From Lancefieldella parvula (GTDB lineage: Bacteria; Actinomycetota; Coriobacteriia; Coriobacteriales; Atopobiaceae): a DNA stretch of 64,000 bases. The notes under the pieces were generated by a model. That model had not been told where the DNA came from, ran no database searches, and saw only the letters and a program-made list of their open reading frames with translations. The translations under genes were made by a program, and so were the position numbers. Below, piece by piece: positions 55,406 to 64,000 of the stretch. Where the stretch lies: NCBI GenBank assembly GCA_023300185.1, contig CP097092.1, forward strand, positions 1,426,001-1,490,000, in the 5' to 3' direction. The stretch's first letter is position 1; each line of letters starts with the position of its first letter.

Positions 55406-56234
55406 TTACTGCTGCATTTTCTTGCGGAGACCAAAGGCGGTCAGTACAGTACCAGCTGCTGCGACAACGCCTGCTACAGAGCTTGCGTCACCGGTGTTAG
55501 GCAGAACGCTTTTCTCGCGCCTTGGTAGTGACTGCTGGACTGAATCGGAGGCAGGTGCAACTGGTGCAGGTGCTGGATCTGGTTCTGGCTGAGGCTCTGG
55601 TTCTGGCTCTGGCTCAGGATTTGGTGCCCATAAGGTAGTTAGATGATAGCGACTCGTAATAGTGTTTGTATCAATATTGTCGGTAATGCTCCAGGCAACA
55701 ATATCATCAAAATTCATATGAACATTGCCACTCTCATCGATAGTATATGGTTTCGACATATCTGGTGTTGCATTGTTTATTTCCTCTTGCGAAAAATAAC
55801 CTGTTGAAAAACCTACCAGTGTGTATCCCTCACGCTGAAACATTGCTGCTAAAAGAAACACTCTTAAAATCATCTGAAATAGTTGGTGGAATATAATCTT
55901 TTCCGTTATAAGTGCCGCCATCTGTTGAGACTGAAATGTGGATTTCACGCATTATGCCATCGGCGCCCATATAAGATCCAACAGCCTCTGCGTCACTGTC
56001 ATCATCTGTAGCGACAACTGCAGCGATCGTCTCAGTTGTAGCAGTCGCTTCGGTCGTAGCGGCAGACGACTCGGTCGAGGCGGTGGCCTCAGTTGTGGCG
56101 CTTGCCTCAGCTACCTCAGTACCCTCAGCAAGAGCCAACGCAGAAAGTACTGGCGAGAAAACCAACACGCTTGCCATAATGCCTGCAATTGCGAGTAGTT
56201 TTGCGTTGTTACGCAAATACTTCTGACATTTCAT
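55406..56234 (-). pseudogene. LPNTG wall-anchored protein 2 (one frameshift)
   Basis: ATG 56234 with AAGGA. Signal MKCQKYLRNNAKLLAIAGIM ending LALAEG, a short Ala/Thr/Ser tract, then a domain paralogous to protein 1 (ISDDFKSVSF..). Near 55840 an extra base breaks the frame; the other frame resumes REGYTLVGFSTGYFSQ, a PE-rich spacer and LPNTGDASS. Tandem paralog of 54472-55375, 30 bp apart. Confidence 0.8.
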
Positions 56235-56333
56235 ATTCCTTAACTCGTGTATTTCAAAAAAATTGTTTTTTTAAACATGTTTCAACGGTTTGGTAAGTAT
56301 ATATGAAAAGAAATCGCAGTTATACCGCCAAAA

Positions 56334-56374
56334 CACCCAGTTATAGATATTCTTAAAATATCTATAACTGGGTG
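56334..56374. terminator. Long hairpin between tsaE and the LPNTG genes
   Basis: Perfect 18-bp stem CACCCAGTTATAGATATT / AATATCTATAACTGGGTG with a five-base loop, 25 bp after the tsaE stop. No strong T-run, so it may be a terminator, processing site or attenuator. Confidence 0.6.
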
Positions 56375-56398
56375 ATGAAAACGTTATTTATTCAGCAA

Positions 56399-56969
56399 TT
56401 ACAGCGACTGAATGATTTCTTCTCCACGAGCATTCTGTGGGATAAAGCGAATCTCACGGCGCGGCTCAGTGTCGTCGGATTCCAGTTCTTCCTCAGACAA
56501 TCTAGAAACATACACATCAAGGGTTCTCTCGCCAATTTGCTCTGCAAATTGCTCTCCCCACTCGATGATAGTTGGCCCATCAGACTCAAGCGCATCGTAC
56601 AGGCCGGTGTCTTCAAGCTGGTCAGGATCGTTTAGGCGATACAGGTCAAAGTGGTAGAGCGGCATGAGTTGCGCCCTCGTAAACCATCTCGATGGTAAAG
56701 GTTGGGCTGGTTACGTCGTCCGTGACGCCCATGCCGGCAGCGATACCCTTGGTGAGCTGCGTCTTTCCTGCACCCAGGTCTCCCGTGAGCACCAGCACGT
56801 CTCCAGCTTGCAGAAGTTTGCCCAGAATCTGACCAAGAGCAATAGTTTGCTCGGTGGTAGTAGAGACATATGTGCCAGCTGCGGTTTTTTCTGGCAGATT
56901 GTTTGCGCTGGCGTTGTTCGCTGCAGCGTTGCTTGCTGCGTCATTTGCGCTGGTAGAAAGGTTAGTCAC
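56399..56969 (-). CDS. tsaE: TsaE, tRNA threonylcarbamoyladenosine ATPase (frameshift in the assembly)
   Basis: GTG 56969 (GGAGG upstream, overlapping the udg stop) opens an Ala/Asn-rich N-terminus, then the ATPase P-loop LTGDLGAGKTQLTKGIA and SPTFTIEMVYEGAT. The frame then breaks near 56660; the adjacent frame continues LMPLYHFDLYRLNDPDQLED..IIEWGEQF, the conserved TsaE C-terminus. One base near 56655-56665 would restore ~190 residues. TsaE is part of the t6A37 tRNA-modification complex and is essential in most bacteria, so a sequencing error is likely. Confidence 0.85.
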
Positions 56970-57627
56970 AAGAGCCTCCTCGAGGGTGTTCCTCAAGCCA
57001 ATCAGCAAGAAGTTGCAGGTCATCTTTGAGGAACTGCGCCCACTCCTTGCGGTAAATAGTTGATGCGGGATGCATGGTAGGCAGCACGCTAAAGGCGCCT
57101 ATCTGGTAAAACTTGCCGCGCAGCTCCGTCACGCCCTTATCGGTATGCATGACAAACTGCGTCGCAAAATTACCCAGGCAGACAATAACGTCCGGCTTAA
57201 TAGCACGAATCTGGTCACGAAGGTACGGAGAGCACTCCTCCACCTCGGCTACCTTGGGATTTCTGTTTGAAGGTGGTCGGCATTTGACCACGTTAGAGAT
57301 AAAAACATCCTGGCGAGAAAGACCAACTTCTTCTAACAGTGCATCAAGCTTTTTGCCCGATGTGCCTACGAAAGGTTGACCACTTAGATCCTCGTTTTTA
57401 CCAGGAGCTTCTCCCACAATCATGATGCGAGCCGTGGGATTTGGACCACCAAACACAATGTTGGTGCGCGTTTCCCAAAGCGGACACTTCTTGCAATCAG
57501 TTATCTGCTCACGAATCTCGTCAAGCGTTTTACCTGCTTGTTTAGAATATGCTATTTTCGCATATTCTGCGTTTGACATGCACTTTCTTTCTAAAGCATT
57601 TTTAGGCGAAGCAGGAGTAGCTGCCAT
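56962..57627 (-). CDS. Uracil-DNA glycosylase, family 4/5-type (Fe-S)
   Basis: 221 residues. GEAPGKNEDLSGQPFVG is the active-site loop; Cys45 and Cys48 (CKKC), plus Cys in KCRPPSNRN and in EECSPYL, are the four 4Fe-4S ligands. HPAST motif near the end. Removes uracil from DNA in base-excision repair. ATG overlaps the alr stop by one base; sits in an alr-udg-tsaE operon-like run. Confidence 0.9.
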   Translation of the reverse strand: MAATPASPKNALERKCMSNAEYAKIAYSKQAGKTLDEIREQITDCKKCPLWETRTNIVFGGPNPTARIMIVGEAPGKNEDLSGQPFVGTSGKKLDALLEEVGLSRQDVFISNVVKCRPPSNRNPKVAEVEECSPYLRDQIRAIKPDVIVCLGNFATQFVMHTDKGVTELRGKFYQIGAFSVLPTMHPASTIYRKEWAQFLKDDLQLLADWLEEHPRGGSCD

Positions 57628-58790
57628 TAGATGTACACCTTATCGAGGCGCGCGCCAAAGTTGCAAACTACCTCGTAATTGATGGTCTCACGGAGGTCAG
57701 CCATCTCATCTGCGGTGATTTCTTGGTCGCCGTCTTTGCCAATGAGGGTAACCACGTCACCATAGCGAATCTCGTGCGCAGGCTTATTAGCGTGTGTACC
57801 TGCGGTATCAACGGCAATCATAAACTGATCCATGCAGATGTTGCCCACCTGGCGGACACGGTCTCCGCGCGTCAAAACATCCATGCGGTTAGAAAGGCTG
57901 CGTGCAAGACCGTCGGCGTAGCCAATAGGCACCGTAGCTACCTGGATGTTATTGCGAGGAACGCGCCACGTCATGCCGTAGCCAACGCCATCGCCAACAG
58001 CTGGATACACCACGCGCGTCACACGACCGCGCACGCTCATAACGGGCTGCAGGTCAATGCGGGGAATAGTGAGCTTGCTAGGATGAAGTCCGTACAGGCC
58101 AATGCCCACGCGGACCATATCAAACTGAATGTCTTTGTGCAGGACGGTGCCAGGAGTGTTGTCGGCGTGAACCAAGCCCAGCTCATAGCCTGCGTTTTTG
58201 AGTGCCGTAACCGCTTCAATAAAGCGATTAACCTGCAGGTCAAAGTCCCAGTTGTCGAGCACGTCGGCCGTAGCAAAATGTGTAAACGTACCAGCGCATT
58301 CAAGACCCCTGTGGAAATCAATAGAGCCGCGTACCTCGAGAAGATCTTCTCGCCTGACGCCAATGCGGGTCATGCCGGTGTCAATGGCCAGGTGATAGCG
58401 GCCAACCTTGTTAGCTGCGGCGGAAGCCTCGCCGTACGCAAGCGCAAAGTCAACCGTGTAAACAGACGGCATGATGTCAAAGCGCACGAGGTCTGGAATG
58501 GAGGTAACTGGCGGCTCGGAAAGCACCAGAATAGGATTATCAATGCCAGAGCAGCGCAGCTCAACACCCTCATCAACCGTTGCAACAGCAAACTGATCAG
58601 CACCCACGGACTGCATGGCTTTAGCACACTGAGCAGCACCGTGACCGTATGCGTCAGCCTTAACCACGCACATCATCTTGACACCGCGGTTAAGCTGGGC
58701 CTTAAACGCCTTTACGTTGTGGCGGACGGCAGAAAGATCAATCTCTATCCAAGCCCATCTATCCTGGGGATATGCCGACATCAGACTCAC
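57627..58790 (-). CDS. alr: Alanine racemase
   Basis: 387 residues. PLP lysine in VVKADAYGHG (Lys44), racemase tyrosine in VGYGMTWRVP, and the C-terminal barrel ICMDQFMIAVD. Converts L- to D-alanine for peptidoglycan. GTG 58790 is taken as start (ATG 58781 is an alternative). Follows the nnr gene without a gap. Confidence 0.95.
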   Translation of the reverse strand: MSLMSAYPQDRWAWIEIDLSAVRHNVKAFKAQLNRGVKMMCVVKADAYGHGAAQCAKAMQSVGADQFAVATVDEGVELRCSGIDNPILVLSEPPVTSIPDLVRFDIMPSVYTVDFALAYGEASAAANKVGRYHLAIDTGMTRIGVRREDLLEVRGSIDFHRGLECAGTFTHFATADVLDNWDFDLQVNRFIEAVTALKNAGYELGLVHADNTPGTVLHKDIQFDMVRVGIGLYGLHPSKLTIPRIDLQPVMSVRGRVTRVVYPAVGDGVGYGMTWRVPRNNIQVATVPIGYADGLARSLSNRMDVLTRGDRVRQVGNICMDQFMIAVDTAGTHANKPAHEIRYGDVVTLIGKDGDQEITADEMADLRETINYEVVCNFGARLDKVYI

Positions 58791-60416
58791 CTACTCCGCA
58801 GCTTCTTCAAAGTCTGCCATAGGGAATGCAATCTGCTCCTCAAGTGCGTCGGAAGCAAGGCCAATAACGTCACAGATGTCGCCCGCCATAGCTCCGCGTA
58901 CACCGAACTTCTCGGCAGCTAGCTGACCTGCGTATGCGTGAACCTCGCACGCAAGCGAGCAGAAGGTTGGCAGGTCATCAACTTGACCAGCAACCTGAGC
59001 CAAGCGGCCAGCAATAGTACCAGCAAGAACGTCGCCAGAGCCAGCGGTTGCCAGCGTAACGGGACCAGGCTTTGGCAGCACGGCTTTCTGGACGCCCACG
59101 CAACCGGTAGCGGTACCCTTGGCAACAATGACCAGTTCAGAGCCACCGTCTGCCCAGACAATCTTACGAGCAGCCTCAAGCTGACCCACCAGGCTTGCAG
59201 GAGGATTGTCTACCTGGTTGACCAGGCGACCAAGCTCGCGACGATGCGGCGTCATGATGAGCGGAGCGGTACGACGAGTGAGCTCAGGGAAATCTGGAAG
59301 GTTGTTATTAGTGAGGCGAGCAATGCAGTTGAGTGCGTCGGCGTCAACAATAACGGGCAGCTCAGAGTCAAGCAGCGCGGAGGTAACCTTGACGGTTCCG
59401 CCAGAGACGCGCATGCCAGGGCCAACCAGCGTAACGGTGCGCATGGCGGCAAGCTGCAGCACCAGCAGAGCTGCTTCCTCGGTAAACACGCCCTCAGCGT
59501 CGCACGGGAGGCCAATAACGGGAACCTCTGGCAACATCATCTGAACGCAGCTGACAATGGCCTCAGGAACTGCCAGCGTAACGTAGCCAGCACCCGCACG
59601 AGCAGCCGCCTTAGCAGCAAAAACAGCAGCTCCGGGGAAGCGGCTTGAGCCACCAACCACCAGAACGGAGCCACGAGAGTATTTATCGCAGTCGTTGAGC
59701 TGAGCAGGAACAGAAGCAAGATAATCTTCCAGGTCAACGCGCCAGGCAACAGGATCTGCCTCAACAACCAGGCGCTCGGTCTGCTCGGCCAGAGGAGCCA
59801 CAACAATGGAGCCGCAAACGTCGCGGCCTGCGTCTGCAATAAGGCCGGGCTTGAGCGCAATCATGGTAACGGTAACGTCAGCGACAACACACGCGCTTTC
59901 TACCTGGCCCTTCTGCGCAGAAAGGCCGCTTGGAACGTCAACAGAAAGCACGCGAGCGCCAGACTGATTGAGGCACTCAATCCAAATATCAAACGGAGCA
60001 CGAACCTTGCCGTGGAAGCCGGTACCCAGCATGCAATCAAGCACCACGTCAGCCGTAGCCAGCAGGTCAATCAGTTCCTGGCGAGAAGGACCAACAAGCA
60101 CGGAGACTCCCGCGCGAACGGCGCGCTGCGCCATCTGACGTGCAAGATCGCCGGAAATCTGATCAGGCTCAAGCGGAGTGACTACCTTAACGTTGCAGTT
60201 TCTAGAGCGCAGCGCTTCTGCTGCCACCCAGCCATCTCCACCGTTATTGCCAAGACCTACGAGGATGACAACGTTAGAGATGTCCCCTCCCATGCCAAGG
60301 GCCTCTTGAGCAGCAGCGTAACCTGCACGGTGCATGAGCTCGGAAACGCTCACGCCCACGCGTGTCAGCGCAATCTCTACACGCTTGATGTCCTCAACAT
60401 TTAGTACCGGCTGCAT
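58791..60416 (-). CDS. nnr: Bifunctional NAD(P)H-hydrate epimerase/dehydratase
   Basis: 541 residues: N-terminal epimerase (VILVGLGNNGGDGWVAAEAL, LSVDVPSGLSAQKG) and C-terminal ADP-dependent dehydratase (VLVVGGSSRFPGAAVFAA, IMTPHRRELGRLV, ATAGSGDVLAGTIAGRLAQ). Repairs hydrated NAD(P)H. Placed between acpS and alr as in many Actinobacteria. Confidence 0.93.
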   Translation of the reverse strand: MQPVLNVEDIKRVEIALTRVGVSVSELMHRAGYAAAQEALGMGGDISNVVILVGLGNNGGDGWVAAEALRSRNCNVKVVTPLEPDQISGDLARQMAQRAVRAGVSVLVGPSRQELIDLLATADVVLDCMLGTGFHGKVRAPFDIWIECLNQSGARVLSVDVPSGLSAQKGQVESACVVADVTVTMIALKPGLIADAGRDVCGSIVVAPLAEQTERLVVEADPVAWRVDLEDYLASVPAQLNDCDKYSRGSVLVVGGSSRFPGAAVFAAKAAARAGAGYVTLAVPEAIVSCVQMMLPEVPVIGLPCDAEGVFTEEAALLVLQLAAMRTVTLVGPGMRVSGGTVKVTSALLDSELPVIVDADALNCIARLTNNNLPDFPELTRRTAPLIMTPHRRELGRLVNQVDNPPASLVGQLEAARKIVWADGGSELVIVAKGTATGCVGVQKAVLPKPGPVTLATAGSGDVLAGTIAGRLAQVAGQVDDLPTFCSLACEVHAYAGQLAAEKFGVRGAMAGDICDVIGLASDALEEQIAFPMADFEEAAE

Positions 60417-60419
60417 AAC

Positions 60420-60951
60420 TTACTCCTCGGATTTAACAACATCATCAAAGGTTGTCTCAATTATAGGTTCTTGCACGCGCTCAAGCTCGTCCAGCACAGA
60501 ACGAGCTTCTTTGAACGAACGTGCCAGCTCTTGGGCAGCATCTTCCTTTTGATCTACCTTGGGTTTTACGGCGTTGGTTACCGCAACCGCATTGGCCACC
60601 GCAACGTCTCTGGTGTACGAGATAGAAAGCGCAATCTCTTGCACGCCCTGCTCAGCCGCAATCTGTGCAGCCTTGCCAGCTCAGACGAGCCTGTGGCCTG
60701 CCCAACTGATCTCTCTCAACAGACACATCCTGAAAACCAATACCAGACGAGAAGCCCGTTCCTAAGGCTTTGAGCACGGCTTCTCTTGCCGCAAAGCGAG
60801 CAGCATAGTGCTCCGCAGGGCGAGCAGTGCGCTCACAATACGCACGCTCGGCATCGGTGAACATACGGCGAATAAAGTGAGGGCGTCTCTCAATTGCCTG
60901 CTGCATGCGGGCAATCTCAAGCATATCTACACCTATTCCTGCCAGTGCCAT
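60420..60951 (-). CDS. acpS: Holo-ACP synthase (frameshift in the assembly)
   Basis: ATG 60951 (RBS GGGGAT) gives AGIGVDMLEIARMQQAIERR, FTDAERAYCE and AARFAAREAVLKALGTGFSSGIG, the AcpS core; then GRPQARLS is followed by a frame break near 60683. Dropping one T there lets the frame continue GKAAQIAAEQGVQEIALSIS and VDQKEDAAQELARSF.. to 60420. Transfers phosphopantetheine to acyl-carrier protein. Normally essential, so sequencing error is the simplest reading. The ~40-residue acidic C-terminal extension is unusual. Confidence 0.85.
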
Positions 60952-60975
60952 CGTATCCCCTGGATCTATCTGCGC

Positions 60976-62319
60976 TTAAGCGCTGAGCCTATACTCCTCA
61001 AGAGCATCGAGCACAATCTGATTTGCCTGCTGGCAGAGCTCATCGGTTGGAGCTTCTGCAAGAACGCGCACCAGAGGCTCTGTTCCGGAAGCGCGGACCA
61101 ACACGCGACCATTGCCCTCAAGGAACTTCTCGGCAGCTGCAACTGCGTCGTTAACCTTAGGAGACTGCATAGCAGCCTCTTTGTCGGTGACGCGAACGTT
61201 AACCAACTGCTGTGGATATAGTGTAACGGGACGAGTCAGCTCAGAGAGTTTCTCGCGCTCTGCTCGTAAGACCTCCATAATACGGAGGCTGGTCAAGATG
61301 CCGTCGCCGGTCTTTGCCAGGTCACCAAAGATGATGTGACCACTCTGCTCGCCGCCCAGGCTGTACTCGTTCTCGTTCATGCAAGCGTAGACGTACTTAT
61401 CGCCCACGTTGGTCTTCTCGTAAGAGAGGCCAGCGTCGTCAAATGCTTTGAACAGGCCAAAGTTGCTCATGACGGTAGTGACCACGGTCTGCTTAGCCAG
61501 GCGACCATACTTGTTGAGGTAGGTGCCGCAGACGTAGAGGATCAGGTCTCCGTCAACCACGTGGCCACGCTCGTCAACTGCCAGGCAGCGGTCGGCATCG
61601 CCGTCGTAGGCAAAGCCCACGTCAAGGCCGTTCTGAACCACAAAACGCTGCAGCTGGTCAATGTGGGTAGAACCGCAATCAACGTTGATGTTGAGGCCGT
61701 TTGGAGCGTTGTTGATAACATGCGTCTCGGCGCCCAGTGCGTCAAAAACAGGGCGAGCAACGCTAGAAGCTGCGCCGTTTGCGCAATCCAGGCCAATCTT
61801 CAGGCCCTGGAGGCTAAAACCGCAGCTTGCAATAAGGCTGGAGATGTAGCGGTTGCGGCCCTGCATGTAATCAACCGTGCGGCCAATGCTGTCACCGGTT
61901 GCCAGAGGAACGTCAAACTCGCCGTCAATATAGGCCTCTACCTGCTCAAGGACGTCCTCATCCATCTTGTAGCCGTCTTTGTTGACCAGCTTGATGCCGT
62001 TATCGGTGAACGGATTGTGGGATGCAGTAATCATGACGCCGCAGTCAAAGGCACCGTCTACTACCTCGTAGCTAACACCAGGCGTAGGAATGACGTGCAG
62101 CATGTATGCGTCAGCGCCAGAAGCAACCAGGCCCGAGACAAGCGCGGACTCAAACATATAGCTTGACCTGCGGGTATCCTTACCAATAATGATACGAGCC
62201 TTGCGAGCCTGCTTAGCTCCGTAATACCAGCCAATGAAGCGGCCAATTTTATACGCGTGATCGACGTTCAAACCCTCGTTTGCGCGGCCTCTAAAGCCGT
62301 CGGTTCCAAAGTACTTCAT
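60976..62319 (-). CDS. glmM: Phosphoglucosamine mutase
   Basis: 447 residues. Phosphoserine loop TASHNPFTDNGIK, metal loop DGDADRC, and the sugar-binding GEQSGH, plus a C-terminal RASGTEPLVR phosphate site. Interconverts glucosamine-6-P and -1-P for UDP-GlcNAc. Start ATG 62319. Confidence 0.97.
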   Translation of the reverse strand: MKYFGTDGFRGRANEGLNVDHAYKIGRFIGWYYGAKQARKARIIIGKDTRRSSYMFESALVSGLVASGADAYMLHVIPTPGVSYEVVDGAFDCGVMITASHNPFTDNGIKLVNKDGYKMDEDVLEQVEAYIDGEFDVPLATGDSIGRTVDYMQGRNRYISSLIASCGFSLQGLKIGLDCANGAASSVARPVFDALGAETHVINNAPNGLNINVDCGSTHIDQLQRFVVQNGLDVGFAYDGDADRCLAVDERGHVVDGDLILYVCGTYLNKYGRLAKQTVVTTVMSNFGLFKAFDDAGLSYEKTNVGDKYVYACMNENEYSLGGEQSGHIIFGDLAKTGDGILTSLRIMEVLRAEREKLSELTRPVTLYPQQLVNVRVTDKEAAMQSPKVNDAVAAAEKFLEGNGRVLVRASGTEPLVRVLAEAPTDELCQQANQIVLDALEEYRLSA

Positions 62320-62404
62320 AAGCGTCTCCTAGCTGCGAATGTAGTGTTGTCGGGTGGAGAGCAACGTGCGCGCGAAGCGCCAGCGAACTACTCGACAGGT
62401 GGGG

Positions 62405-62426
62405 CTTCTCGCCAGATGGCGAGAAG
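62405..62426. repeat. Inverted pair of the GGCGAGAA motif
   Basis: CTTCTCGCCA-GA-TGGCGAGAAG: two 10-bp motif copies in a perfect palindrome between glmM and rpsI. No T-run follows, so it is not obviously a terminator. Confidence 0.8.
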
Positions 62427-62487
62427 AACGTGCGGACTAAAACGGTTGCGTAAATATGCAAAATGCAACCATTTAAAAGTATACAAA

Positions 62488-62520
62488 AAAGAGACCTGCC
62501 GATATACAACAGGTCTCTTT
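62488..62520 (-). terminator. rplM-rpsI terminator
   Basis: AAAGAGACCTG / CAGGTCTCTTT stem 28 bp after the rpsI stop, with TTTTTTGTATAC on the minus strand. Confidence 0.85.
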
Positions 62521-62547
62521 GTGAGGACTTTTTTGGGTCCAGCGGCC

Positions 62548-62943
62548 TTAGCGCTTGGAGAACTGAGGACGCTTACGAGCCTTCTTCAGACCGTACTTCT
62601 TACGCTCGACCGCACGAGAATCGCGGGTGAGGTAGCCGGCCTTCTTAAGGTCATCACGATACTCGCCAGCCTCGAGAAGAGCGCGAGCAATGCCCAGGCG
62701 AAGAGCACCGGACTGGCCGTTGATGCCGCCGCCATCGCAGTTTGCGAGGACGTCAAAACGACCAAGAGTATCAGTAATGCGGAGAGGTGCGGTTGCGTTG
62801 TCTACGAGCTGCTGGCGACCAAAATACTGGACTGCCTCGCGGCCGTTAACGGTAACCTTACCAGTTCCAGGAACAAGACGAACACGAGCGACGGCCTCTT
62901 TACGACGGCCGGTGCCGGTGTAAACAGCGGTGTTATCTGCCAT
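62548..62943 (-). CDS. rpsI: 30S ribosomal protein S9
   Basis: 131 residues. YTGTGRRKEAVARVRLVPGT, GGGINGQSGALRLGIARALL and the basic C-terminus KKARKRPQFSKR that reaches into the ribosomal P site. Cotranscribed with rplM, 3-bp gap. Confidence 0.98.
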   Translation of the reverse strand: MADNTAVYTGTGRRKEAVARVRLVPGTGKVTVNGREAVQYFGRQQLVDNATAPLRITDTLGRFDVLANCDGGGINGQSGALRLGIARALLEAGEYRDDLKKAGYLTRDSRAVERKKYGLKKARKRPQFSKR

Positions 62944-62946
62944 CGT

Positions 62947-63387
62947 TTAGCCCTCCAGCTCAATCTTGACGGGATTCTGTGCAGCATGTGGGTGCTCAGC
63001 GCCAGCGTAAACCTTAAGCTTCATACCCTGCTTGCGACCAAGAGTGGTCTTAGGAAGCATGCCCTTGACTGCGTGCTCAACAACACGCTCTGGGTGCTTC
63101 TCCATCTCTTCCTTGAAGGAAGTGATCTTCAAGCCACCAAGGTAGCCGGAGTGACGCCAATACTCCTTGTGGTCAGCCTTAACACCAGTAAGGACAACCT
63201 TGTCTGCATTGATGATGACAACAAAGTCACCAGTATCAGCGTTTGGGGTGTACTGTGGCTTGTTCTTGCCACGAAGAATCATGGCAGCCTTTGTAGCCAG
63301 ACGACCGAGCGTTGCGCCCTCAGCGTCGATGAGCACCCACTTGCGCTCGACTTCGCCAGCCTTGGCGAACTGAGTCGACTTCTTCAC
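62947..63387 (-). CDS. rplM: 50S ribosomal protein L13
   Basis: 146 residues. RKWVLIDAEGATLGRLATKAA, GDFVVIINADKVVLTGVK, and WRHSGYLGGLK; normal length. First gene of the rplM-rpsI operon; AGGAGG-type RBS precedes ATG. Confidence 0.98.
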   Translation of the reverse strand: MKKSTQFAKAGEVERKWVLIDAEGATLGRLATKAAMILRGKNKPQYTPNADTGDFVVIINADKVVLTGVKADHKEYWRHSGYLGGLKITSFKEEMEKHPERVVEHAVKGMLPKTTLGRKQGMKLKVYAGAEHPHAAQNPVKIELEG

Positions 63388-63719
63388 TTGACTCCTCCTA
63401 CGAATTACGAGTTGATAACCCCTGGACGGGTCATCGATGCTTTTTCTTGTCAGAGATTACGGGGCTCTGTGGAAAAGCCTTAAAAGTATACTCCACTCTT
63501 TAGCAGTTGTACGCGGGAATTTTTGTTGCTCCACGAATGCAACAATTCGTTCAAATTTGACGGGTTTCTCCACATTGAAAAGCCGTCCACAGCACAAGAA
63601 CAACCACTTGGCCTGCTGTGTGGTGCATTTTGTTTCGACTTTTTATTTTATAGGGCGAGAAGCACGGGCGTGCTCGTATGTTTACACCAAGGTCAAAGCT
63701 ACAGCGTCAGGAGGAAATG
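63388..63719. other. Divergent leader region of rplM and the 63720 gene
   Basis: 332 bp. On the minus strand the rplM 5' leader (to ~63480) can fold (CCCCTGGACGGGTC, CCCCGTAATCTCTG region), as expected for an L13 autoregulatory leader, but I cannot confirm the class. One GGCGAGAAG copy at 63653. Plus-strand RBS AGGAGG at 63708. Confidence 0.4.
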
Positions 63720-64000
63720 ATGCGTGACACAGATTTTGTCGCACGTTTGCACCGAAACTTTGCGTTGCTGGGCGGCCAGCTTAAAACCCGCTTCAAGAAC
63801 CATGTTGTTCTGAGCACCTCGCTTGCTCTGTTTGCGGCGCTTTTGCTGGTGATTCCATTTTATGGTTGCTCGCCAGCCGCTTCTGAAAACGCTCAGGGCA
63901 GCTCAACTGCTCAAACGGAGGCGCAGAAAGATCAGAAAGAAACTGCTCCCGAGGGAACAGTCAAAGCTACATCGTTCTACTCGCCAACCCTTGGTCTGGA
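63720..64000 (+). CDS. Lipoprotein-like membrane-anchored protein, 5' part
   Basis: Open from ATG 63720 (AGGAGG upstream) through the window end, ~93 residues visible. N-terminus is basic (FVARLHRNFALLGGQLKTRF), then a hydrophobic stretch (LALFAALLLVIPFYGC) ending in a Cys that could be lipidated, though the box FYGC is not canonical. A Gln/Glu/Ser-rich linker follows. Family unknown. Confidence 0.55.
   Translation, partial: MRDTDFVARLHRNFALLGGQLKTRFKNHVVLSTSLALFAALLLVIPFYGCSPAASENAQGSSTAQTEAQKDQKETAPEGTVKATSFYSPTLGL

Noticed and set aside
54472..56234. Programmed phase variation of the two LPNTG genes
   Set aside because: The breaks are single bases outside clear mononucleotide runs, and essential genes nearby show the same kind of break, so error is at least as likely.

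Overview
The window looks like a chromosomal segment from a Coriobacteriia actinobacterium of the Atopobiaceae (Lancefieldella/Atopobium-like). That placement is recognition, not a search result. It rests on the gene styles (phosphoketolase xfp, LPNTG wall proteins, an alr-nnr-acpS-glmM-rpsI-rplM housekeeping block), mixed GC, and a strongly over-represented octamer GGCGAGAA.

Layout. 1-3.6 kb: partial pepF, an unrecognised two-part protein and an alpha/beta hydrolase. 3.6-25.5 kb: an accessory region bounded by two 83-bp direct repeats. The right repeat holds the 3' part of an intact initiator tRNA-fMet gene; the left repeat is a decayed tRNA fragment next to a truncated integrase and broken prophage capsid/scaffold genes. 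Inside lie a DUF1648 protein, an AAA/DUF4143 ATPase behind 33-bp-spaced repeats, an IS3 remnant, a GntR-DUF5808 pair, two nearly identical SLAC1/TehA-type genes flanking a YjdF-like gene, a GC-rich TetR / paired ABC / ECF transporter operon, a FecB-FecE-FecCD-type metal-chelate importer and an esterase.

25.5-47 kb: chromosome-like genes, namely a Mur ligase, xfp with an upstream LacI-type regulator and a palindromic operator, UPF0210, a CobW-type metallochaperone with a His-rich tail, a zinc alcohol dehydrogenase, a DUF218 protein, a CPA1 antiporter, an esterase, a ComEC-like MBL protein with DUF3006, a flavodoxin, an ATP-grasp protein sharing a domain with the gene at 1.2 kb, and an XRE regulator. 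47-56 kb: surface proteins, with four tandem paralogous lipoproteins and two tandem LPNTG proteins. 56-63.4 kb: housekeeping genes tsaE, udg, alr, nnr, acpS, glmM, rpsI and rplM on the minus strand, then the start of a lipoprotein-like gene.

Three repeat layers stand out. (1) A non-coding mobile element of about 462 bp with hairpin ends, in three copies, each between convergent genes and at least two inside terminator-like hairpins. (2) An intergenic repeat of about 300 bp in two inverted copies about 11 kb apart. (3) The motif TGGCGAGAA, about 35 copies by eye, sometimes paired as inverted repeats that form terminators, and absent from about 3.6-22.9 kb.

Six genes carry single-base frameshifts: lacI-type, lipoprotein 4, both LPNTG genes, tsaE and acpS; the cobW tail has a seventh. 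Because tsaE and acpS are normally essential, at least some of these are probably sequence errors, so no frameshift here should be read as inactivation without checking reads.
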